From assembly GCA_905194705.1 (NCBI GenBank), contig CAJJTI010000028.1, positions 1 through 17,167 on the forward strand: a stretch of DNA of 17,167 bases, written 5' to 3'. Both the position numbers and the translations under genes were made by a program. Shown piece by piece: positions 8,233 through 14,524 of this stretch (its first letter is position 1; the number at the start of each line of letters is the position of its first letter). Origin of the DNA: an uncultured Solobacterium sp. GTDB taxonomy: Bacteria; Bacillota_I; Bacilli_A; Erysipelotrichales; Erysipelotrichaceae. Below the pieces are notes generated by a model. That model was given only the letters and a program-made list of their open reading frames with translations. It ran no database searches and had not been told where the DNA came from.

Positions 8233-9665
8233 ATTTCCTTTTTTTCCTGTTTCTTTTCTTGTGCTTTTTTTCTCTCTTCTTTACGCTTTTCTTTTTCAAT
8301 TTCACGTTTTTCAGTGCGGGTTAAATCTTTCCAAATTCTAAAACATACACCATTCTGCAAGTTATCAGCTTCTATATGATAGCCATAAGTATTTACTACT
8401 TTATATACAATAGATAACCCTAAGCCAAACTGTCCATCCGTTCCTTTTTCATACGGTCTGAACAATTTCTTTAGTCTATCTTCTTCAATTTGTTTTCCAT
8501 CGTTACTTACACATAATTCGCCTTTATGTAAAGAAATTGTAATAGTTGTTTCTGCATAACGTAGAGCATTATCCACTAGATTCTCTACAACAATACGCCA
8601 TGGATCTTCATCACCATGGAAATAAACACTTTCATCCATTTCACGAACAAATGTAATTTCTGGTCTAATTACTTTTAAAGATAATAACACTTTATCCACT
8701 ACTTCATTCATTAGTAAAGTATCACCAGCTGGACAATCATCCAGTAAATATCCCATTTTATTTAAAGCAATTAAGCTTCTAACTTTTTTTTCTAATCTAT
8801 CTGCATGTTCAATAATGACATCGATTGATTTTTCAAGTGTTCCATATGGATAAATACCATCTTTGATACTTTCTCCATAGGATTTAATTGTCGTAATAGG
8901 CGTTTTTAAGTCATGCGAAATATTTTGAATCATCTCCTGCTTTTCACGATTCTGCTTGGATAATTCAAATTCCATCTCTCTTAAAGCGTCCGCAACTTCT
9001 CCTATTTCATCTCTTCTAGTAACAGATAAGAAAGCTGGTTCATCATTTTTAATCTTTGTAATATATATTTTTATTTGATTTAATGGATGAATTAAAGAAG
9101 CCACCCAAATCATTAAACAGATAAATAAGAGCATAACTACAAATATATTTACATCAACAATATTACTGACAAGTGAAGACTTGAAATTATCTTCATACGC
9201 TGCAGGCAATTTACTGATTAAGTATTTATCATTTTGTACTGGTGTAATAGAATATAGTATTTTTTGTCTATTATCTTTATTTGTACCAATATATGTTGAA
9301 TAATCTTCTGTTTTTATAATAGGATGATTAACTTTTGTTGAAATAGCTTTTATTTCTTCTTCAGAAAATTGACCATTTCCAATGACATGAAAAGTATTAG
9401 TTTTCGTATCATATAGAGCATGTACGATTTCATTTGCATCAATATCAATCTCCAAATCATAATCATTTGAAACAGCTAAATAATACTCCAAGCTGTTTTG
9501 CGAGTTATGAAGCATACGGAACATTTCTGTTTCAGAGAACAAATCAATCTGTGGCGTTAAAAAAGCCAACAAAAAAACGGCAAAAACAGTCACTAACAAA
9601 AACGCAATAGTTAGTAACTGTTGTGATAAAGATAATTCACGTAACCACAGATATAATCTCTTCAT
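8229..9665 (-). CDS. sensor histidine kinase, two-component system
   Basis: A 478-residue membrane kinase paired with the response regulator 4 nt upstream. A membrane segment at about 17–36 is followed by an outside sensing region of about 135 residues, a second segment at about 172–192 and a HAMP linker (about 193–240). The HisKA domain has the phospho-acceptor H251 in NISHDLKTP. The ATPase domain shows the N box ENLVDNALRY (361–370), NDG (388–390) and the glycine-rich GQFGLGLSI (411–419). A C-terminal tail of about 30 residues (448–478) is almost all lysine, glutamate and arginine and is not part of the catalytic fold. The start at 9665 has only a weak Shine-Dalgarno match, so it probably relies on coupling to the regulator gene. 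The stimulus is unknown; the neighbours suggest envelope state. Confidence 0.93.
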   Translation of the reverse strand: MKRLYLWLRELSLSQQLLTIAFLLVTVFAVFLLAFLTPQIDLFSETEMFRMLHNSQNSLEYYLAVSNDYDLEIDIDANEIVHALYDTKTNTFHVIGNGQFSEEEIKAISTKVNHPIIKTEDYSTYIGTNKDNRQKILYSITPVQNDKYLISKLPAAYEDNFKSSLVSNIVDVNIFVVMLLFICLMIWVASLIHPLNQIKIYITKIKNDEPAFLSVTRRDEIGEVADALREMEFELSKQNREKQEMIQNISHDLKTPITTIKSYGESIKDGIYPYGTLEKSIDVIIEHADRLEKKVRSLIALNKMGYLLDDCPAGDTLLMNEVVDKVLLSLKVIRPEITFVREMDESVYFHGDEDPWRIVVENLVDNALRYAETTITISLHKGELCVSNDGKQIEEDRLKKLFRPYEKGTDGQFGLGLSIVYKVVNTYGYHIEADNLQNGVCFRIWKDLTRTEKREIEKEKRKEERKKAQEKKQEKKEI

Positions 9666-9669
9666 TAAC

Positions 9670-10332
9670 TTAGCCTAGTCTATACCCAAATCCATAAATC
9701 GTATGAATTGTTAAGTTTGGCATTTTCCGACGAAGCCTACGCATTGTATCATCCACAACACGATCACTTCCAAAATAGTTTTCTTCCCAAACTTTCTGCA
9801 ATATATCTTCACGAGTAAAAGCAGTTCCACGATTTTTTACAAATAACATTAATAGTTCGTATTCTTTTGTTGTTAAATCAATGACTTCATTTCTAAAATA
9901 TACAAATCTTTGATTTTCATCAATTTCATAACCATCAACAGATATTCTTTGATTATCTTCTTTATATGTTCGACGAATGATGTTATTAACACGTAGTACA
10001 AGTTCTTTTGGGGAAAATGGCTTTGTAATATAGTCATCGCTGCCTTTTTCTAAACCAATAATACGATCAAATTCTTTATCTCTTGCGGACATAAAGATAA
10101 CAGGCACATTAGGATCGTTCATTCTAATTTGTTCAATCAAATCAAAACCACTTTTATCCCCAAGCATAATATCAAGAATCCAAAGATGAACATCATCATC
10201 ACTTGTATGTGAAGAAGCCTCGTCAAAAGTAAGATATGCATGAACTTCATATCCTTCTTTTTCTAAATATCTCTTAACGAGTTCATTTAAGTCTTTTTCA
10301 TCTTCGACAATAGATATAACTTTTTTCATCAT
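9670..10332 (-). CDS. OmpR-family response regulator
   Basis: A 220-residue DNA-binding regulator, the partner of the kinase that follows. The receiver domain (about 1–118) has the acidic pair E10–D11, phospho-acceptor D54 in WILDIMLGD, S82 in FMSARD, and K104 in YITKPFSP. The winged-helix output domain (about 125–220) has LTTKEYELLMLF, the recognition-helix region SDRVVDDTMRRLRRK and the wing IYGFGYRLG. Its ATG at 10332 shares one base with the glmM stop (TAATG); a second ATG follows at once, and either could start translation. Its position within the cdaA–cdaR–glmM transcript implies it is made with c-di-AMP and amino-sugar enzymes. Target genes are not visible; I cannot name the ortholog. 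Confidence 0.95.
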   Translation of the reverse strand: MMKKVISIVEDEKDLNELVKRYLEKEGYEVHAYLTFDEASSHTSDDDVHLWILDIMLGDKSGFDLIEQIRMNDPNVPVIFMSARDKEFDRIIGLEKGSDDYITKPFSPKELVLRVNNIIRRTYKEDNQRISVDGYEIDENQRFVYFRNEVIDLTTKEYELLMLFVKNRGTAFTREDILQKVWEENYFGSDRVVDDTMRRLRRKMPNLTIHTIYGFGYRLG

Positions 10333-11669
10333 TAAATACCAAATTTATTTTTTACAATTTCTACAATTGAATTTACTTCTCTTTCACAGATTTCATCTGT
10401 TTCAGCTTCTGCCATTACACGAACTAATGGTTCTGTACCACTTTGTCTAACTAAAATTCTACCATTGCCATTTAATCTGGAATTTACTTCTTCAATAGCT
10501 TTTTTCACATCACTGTCTTCCATAGCAGCATTTTTATCAGATACTTTTACATTGATTAATAGCTGTGGATAAATCTTTAACCCTTCGCATAGTTCTAAAG
10601 CAGTTAACCCTGTTTCTTTCATTACCTTTAAAAACATTAATGCTGTAACTAAGCCATCACCAGTTTTTTCAAATTCTTTAAAAATAATATGTCCTGATTG
10701 TTCACCACCAACAATATCATTTTCTTTGCACATGCATTCAAATACATATTTGTCCCCAACTTGTGTAGAAGCGATATGTATATCATTTCTTTCCATAGCT
10801 TTAAATAAACCAAGATTAGCCATAACTGTAGTAACAATTGTATTGTTATTTAAAACACCTTTGTCTTTAAAATATCTTCCAAATACATAAAGCATATGGT
10901 CACCAGTTAAAAGTTGGCCACTAGGTGCTACTAACATCATTCTATCCGCATCACCATCGAAAGCTAAACCCAAGTCGTAGTTACCATTTTTAACTAATTC
11001 TTGTAATGATTCAGGATGAGTTGAACCACAATGTGTATTGATATTTACACCATCTGGTTTATCATGTGTCATTGTTAAATTAGCACCAAGTGCTTTTAAA
11101 GCTTTTTCAGCTGTTACTGAACTTGAACCATTTGCACAATCTACTGCTAAATTATAGCCACTTAAATCTATAGGGAATAATTCTTTAATATAAGCTAAAT
11201 ATTCTTCTAAGCCATGAGGATAAGCGATAACTTTACCAATCTTATCTTCTGTTTTATAAGCAATTTCAACTTCATGATCAATATATTGTTCAATTAAATT
11301 TTCAATATCCGCAGAAAGTTTTAAACCTTCTTTTGAGAATACTTTAATACCATTATCATGAAATGGATTATGACTTGCACTGATCATTGCACCACATGCA
11401 AAATCATCATTCTGTACCAAATAAGAAATCATTGGTGTTGGACAATATCCAGCTAAATAAGCATTGCATCCTTCAGAAGTAATACCTGCAGCTAACGCAT
11501 TTTCTAACATATCGCTAGATAGTCTTGTGTCTTTTCCTATTAGAATGTTTTGTTTTCCATTCTGACTGTAATAATAACCTAAATATCTACCAACATTAAA
11601 CGCTCTTTCAGCCGTTAAAGTTTCGTTTGCTAAACCTCTAATTCCATCCGTTCCAAAATATTTACCCAT
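10332..11669 (-). CDS. glmM: phosphoglucosamine mutase (GlmM)
   Basis: GlmM converts glucosamine-6-phosphate to glucosamine-1-phosphate, feeding UDP-GlcNAc for peptidoglycan and teichoic acids. The 445-residue product has the family length and starts with MGKYFGTDGIRG. The phosphoserine loop ISASHNP (96–102, S99), metal loop DGDADR (238–243), sugar-binding GGEQSGH and C-terminal phosphate-binding RQSGTEP (408–414) are all intact. The start at 11669 is chosen because GGAGG lies 11 nt before it and the N-terminus then matches the family; an in-frame start at 11714 would add 15 unrelated residues. It overlaps cdaR by 8 nt and touches the response regulator, so translation is coupled on both sides. 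In several Bacillota GlmM binds CdaA and lowers c-di-AMP synthesis; the conserved order here is consistent with that, but it is not shown by the sequence. Confidence 0.97.
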   Translation of the reverse strand: MGKYFGTDGIRGLANETLTAERAFNVGRYLGYYYSQNGKQNILIGKDTRLSSDMLENALAAGITSEGCNAYLAGYCPTPMISYLVQNDDFACGAMISASHNPFHDNGIKVFSKEGLKLSADIENLIEQYIDHEVEIAYKTEDKIGKVIAYPHGLEEYLAYIKELFPIDLSGYNLAVDCANGSSSVTAEKALKALGANLTMTHDKPDGVNINTHCGSTHPESLQELVKNGNYDLGLAFDGDADRMMLVAPSGQLLTGDHMLYVFGRYFKDKGVLNNNTIVTTVMANLGLFKAMERNDIHIASTQVGDKYVFECMCKENDIVGGEQSGHIIFKEFEKTGDGLVTALMFLKVMKETGLTALELCEGLKIYPQLLINVKVSDKNAAMEDSDVKKAIEEVNSRLNGNGRILVRQSGTEPLVRVMAEAETDEICEREVNSIVEIVKNKFGI

Positions 11670-13071
11670 TGTTTGCATTTCCTCCATTATCCGTTTCAGT
11701 CGAATCAGTTTCACCCAGAATATTTAATGTATATGTTGATTCTGATAAAGAATACTTCACTAAGCCACCCTTAGGTTGCTCAACATATAATGGGAATTCA
11801 ACTAATCCAGGTTTTGCATCAGTCATATCAATATATACATTTATATCATCAGCAGTAATATTAGAAATATTTTCTTCAGTACCAAAAACAGTAACATTTA
11901 CTGTTGTCTTATTGTTTACTTGTGAAGCTTTATAGTTATTTACATTGTTTATATAACTGATTTTAACATCAGAAATTGTCTTAGTAACACCTTCTCCAAG
12001 AGTTATGTTAATTGTAATCTGATTAATGCTGCTTGAGTTAACACCTGTTGGTAAAGCAAGAGGTCTTAATAAAGTAGAATCTTTTGTAATTGTAGAGGCA
12101 TTCAATGTCACAACAACTTTATCTACCTGGCTTAAGACGTTTTCAGAACCATAAATCGTTACTGTCTGTTGATCCATTTCGATATTACTGATAGCTTTAC
12201 CATCTGGCACTTCACCAGTAACTTCTATATCGATTGGCACAACTTTATTAGGCGAAGTAACTGGAACACTAACTTTAATTGTATCTGGAACAATATCAGC
12301 ATTTACTGGTTGACCATTCACATCGTATGCGATAAGTTTTGCTTCTTGTGTAAAGTCAGTAGTTTGTCCTTTTAAATCAATCAATGTTTTAACAAAGGCA
12401 ATAGAATCCAATGTATCTTTTGAGGCACGTACATTGACTTTTTGATATTCAAATTCTGGTGTACCTACACTGTAAATAGATTCCATTTTATCTTGATTGA
12501 TAAAATCATAAGAAATATCAAATTGTTGTGTTGTCTTTTTCTTTAAAGTGATATAGACAAGAGATGGATCAATTTTTGTATTAATACCATCACCATATCC
12601 CTCAGTTGTTAGCTTTACTGCATGAGTTCCTTCTGTTAAACCTTCTAGATTAGCCACAACAGAACCTTTAGAATTTACAGCACTTGTAACACTGGATGCA
12701 TCACCACTAATTGTAATATTTGCAGTAGCAGGTAAGCCACTTAATTCAAAAGTATCGCTGTTATATTTAGCTGTAACACTAACATCATTCAAGTCCTTAC
12801 TGTAACTTAATGGTGTCGTATATAGTGATGTACTTGAATCATAATTAACCATTGCATACATTAAAATTGCTAAAATTAAAGAAACTAATTTTGTATATTT
12901 TGTATTAAATAATGTTTTATCAATAAATGTAGAGAACCAACGGATAATACGTAATAGTATATCTTCAACATGTTGATAAGTATTCGCTACTTTTTGGCTT
13001 TGATTTGCAATTTTATTCGCGAGTTCAATTTTTTGACGATTAAATTCTTGTGGTTTCTTATCTTCACTCAT
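11662..13071 (-). CDS. cdaR: CdaA regulator CdaR (YbbR-domain membrane protein)
   Basis: CdaR is the single-pass membrane partner of the diadenylate cyclase CdaA and modulates c-di-AMP production. The 469-residue protein has one membrane segment (about 60–77, LVSLILAILMYAMVNY) and then an outside region of about 390 residues made of some four beta-rich YbbR repeats (roughly 80–170, 175–265, 270–360, 365–455), with repeated patterns such as VSVPVTSPNKVVPIDIEV. It ends in a Gly/Asn-rich tail. Unlike Bacillus subtilis CdaR, where the membrane helix begins within the first residues, about 58 residues precede it here, largely helical in character, including an amphipathic stretch at 35–51. The ATG shares one base with the cdaA stop (TAATG) and has a strong AGGAGGTGAG site at 13077–13086. 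The family call is firm; the role of the N-terminal extension is unknown. Confidence 0.93.
   Translation of the reverse strand: MSEDKKPQEFNRQKIELANKIANQSQKVANTYQHVEDILLRIIRWFSTFIDKTLFNTKYTKLVSLILAILMYAMVNYDSSTSLYTTPLSYSKDLNDVSVTAKYNSDTFELSGLPATANITISGDASSVTSAVNSKGSVVANLEGLTEGTHAVKLTTEGYGDGINTKIDPSLVYITLKKKTTQQFDISYDFINQDKMESIYSVGTPEFEYQKVNVRASKDTLDSIAFVKTLIDLKGQTTDFTQEAKLIAYDVNGQPVNADIVPDTIKVSVPVTSPNKVVPIDIEVTGEVPDGKAISNIEMDQQTVTIYGSENVLSQVDKVVVTLNASTITKDSTLLRPLALPTGVNSSSINQITINITLGEGVTKTISDVKISYINNVNNYKASQVNNKTTVNVTVFGTEENISNITADDINVYIDMTDAKPGLVEFPLYVEQPKGGLVKYSLSESTYTLNILGETDSTETDNGGNANNG
11681..11685 (-). promoter_or_regulatory. ribosome binding site that sets the glmM start
   Basis: GGAGG within the end of cdaR, 11 nt before ATG 11669. 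An intervening in-frame ATG at 11678 is only 2 nt from it, too close to be used well. Confidence 0.75.
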
Positions 13072-14465
13072 TAGTGCTCACCTCCTGTATGTTTTGAAGA
13101 TGAATCATCTTGGAGTTGATCTATCATATCTAAAGTTTTATCTAATTCATTATTTAAGCCAACAATCTTAGAAATATCTAATTTTGATGTATCATAAATT
13201 CTTTCATCGTCTTTTAAAGAATCATTCTGATACGAATCATCTTGTACAAATTCTGTTTGTTTCGTTTCTTGAACTATCGGCCTAGGATTAGCCTTTTCTG
13301 GATAGCTTGGAGCTGGTCTCTTCTTTTTCTTTGGAAGTTTAATTTCAACAGCCTCTTCTTCAATGATATCCATGGCTTCAGGTTTTCTGCTTTTACGTGT
13401 TGATTCTTTACGAGACTTCATTACTTTTTGTGAAGCAGGTTGATGTTTGCTCATTGCTTCAGAATAATCTTCTTCAACGCTTGATCTATTTAAACTTGTT
13501 ACAACTTCTTCCGCTTCAATCTTATCAGATTTAATTGTGTCTGTGTCTTGTTTCTTGATCATTAACTTGTTCAAGATACCTGTATCTTGTGAAGATTTAC
13601 GACGTTTAGTATTTGTATCAGAAATAACAACTTCTCTTGCAGGTTCTGGACGATATGCTTCATCCTGAACTTCTGTTTCTTCACCACAAATAACGCGTAA
13701 TAAATAATTACGTAATTGTCTCTTATTTACATGGAATATCTTTCCACCTTCCGTAATACTGATAGCACCTGTTTCTTCAGAAACAACAATGGTAACTGCA
13801 TCAGTAATTTCACTAATACCAATAGCCGCACGATGTCTTGCACCATAGCGATTAGGCACTTCTAAATTTGTAGGTGGGAAATATGCACTTGCACAGGCAA
13901 TCTTATTACCTTGAATAATTACTGCTCCATCATGTAAAGGTGTACTAGTAACAAAGATAGATGTTAAAAGTTCAGCAGTAACATCTGAATTTAATCTTGT
14001 TCCTGTCGCAATATAGTCACTCAATGAATGAGATTGTTCAATTGAAATTAAAGCACCTGTTTCATCTTTCGATAATAACATTGTTGCTGTAACAATCTGG
14101 TCAACAAGGTTCTCTTTTTCACTACCTGTTAATGTTGTCATACGAGAAAACATATTTGTTTTTCCGATTTTTTCAAGCAATGCCCGAATTTCTGGCTGAA
14201 AGATAATGATAAATGCCAAAAATCCCCAGTTAATGAAAATATCCATAAAGTATTCTAGAGTCTTCAAGCCACATATTTTAGCTATAGAATCTAAAATTAC
14301 AACGAGCATTACACCCTTAAAAATTTGAATTGTTCTGGAATTACCACGTACTACTTTTATTGCATAAAAAAGTATAAACCACATGACCAAAATATCTATA
14401 ACCATGACTGTGATTGAACGTATATTTCCAAGTGTTAAACCTAAATCTGTAAAAGCCAAAATCAA
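13071..14465 (-). CDS. cdaA: diadenylate cyclase CdaA with long C-terminal tail
   Basis: CdaA joins two ATP to make cyclic di-AMP, a messenger controlling potassium and osmolyte uptake and wall homeostasis. The 464-residue product has three membrane segments (about 17–37, 45–63, 77–91) and a DAC domain with the hallmark DGA (179–181, TPLHDGAVI) and RHR (210–212, YGARHRAAIG). QPEIRALLEKIG links them. The DAC domain ends near 261; characterised CdaA proteins of about 270–290 residues stop there. The remaining 200 or so residues are polar and charged, with basic clusters (KRRK 287–290, RKSRK 357–361, KKKKR 379–383) and a possible helix at 430–450. The start is taken as TTG 14465, 5 nt after AAGGAAGG. 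A GTG at 14528 is in frame but lies upstream of the promoter. TTG at 14459 is a lesser alternative. It heads the cdaA–cdaR–glmM operon. Confidence 0.93.
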   Translation of the reverse strand: MILAFTDLGLTLGNIRSITVMVIDILVMWFILFYAIKVVRGNSRTIQIFKGVMLVVILDSIAKICGLKTLEYFMDIFINWGFLAFIIIFQPEIRALLEKIGKTNMFSRMTTLTGSEKENLVDQIVTATMLLSKDETGALISIEQSHSLSDYIATGTRLNSDVTAELLTSIFVTSTPLHDGAVIIQGNKIACASAYFPPTNLEVPNRYGARHRAAIGISEITDAVTIVVSEETGAISITEGGKIFHVNKRQLRNYLLRVICGEETEVQDEAYRPEPAREVVISDTNTKRRKSSQDTGILNKLMIKKQDTDTIKSDKIEAEEVVTSLNRSSVEEDYSEAMSKHQPASQKVMKSRKESTRKSRKPEAMDIIEEEAVEIKLPKKKKRPAPSYPEKANPRPIVQETKQTEFVQDDSYQNDSLKDDERIYDTSKLDISKIVGLNNELDKTLDMIDQLQDDSSSKHTGGEH

Positions 14466-14470
14466 CACTT

Positions 14471-14478
14471 CCTTCCTT
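14471..14478 (-). promoter_or_regulatory. ribosome binding site that sets the cdaA start
   Basis: AAGGAAGG lies 5 nt before TTG 14465. No ATG is available in frame nearby, so a non-ATG start is required by the sequence. Confidence 0.75.
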
Positions 14479-14493
14479 ATGTAAATATAAAAT

Positions 14494-14502
14494 ATTATAA
14501 CA
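14494..14502 (-). promoter_or_regulatory. extended -10 promoter of the cdaA operon
   Basis: The minus strand reads TGTTATAAT, a perfect TATAAT (14494–14499) with the TGn extension (14500–14502). No good -35 hexamer lies 16–18 nt upstream, as is common for extended -10 promoters. Transcription would begin near 14487, leaving a leader of about 20 nt. It sits in the 59-nt gap after the SNF2 helicase and is the likely start of the whole envelope operon. Confidence 0.7.
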
Positions 14503-14524
14503 CATGATAGTGTATTCCTTTTTA

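Noticed and set aside
8185..8379. Ser/Phe-rich plus-strand frame of 64 codons
   Set aside because: It is the complement of the kinase's Lys/Glu-rich tail, so its composition is explained.
11670..11714. Longer glmM start at 11714
   Set aside because: It adds 15 residues absent from the family and lies upstream of the GGAGG site that serves ATG 11669.
11669..12375. Plus-strand open frames opposite cdaR
   Set aside because: No ribosome binding site and no recognisable sequence; cdaR is clear on the other strand.
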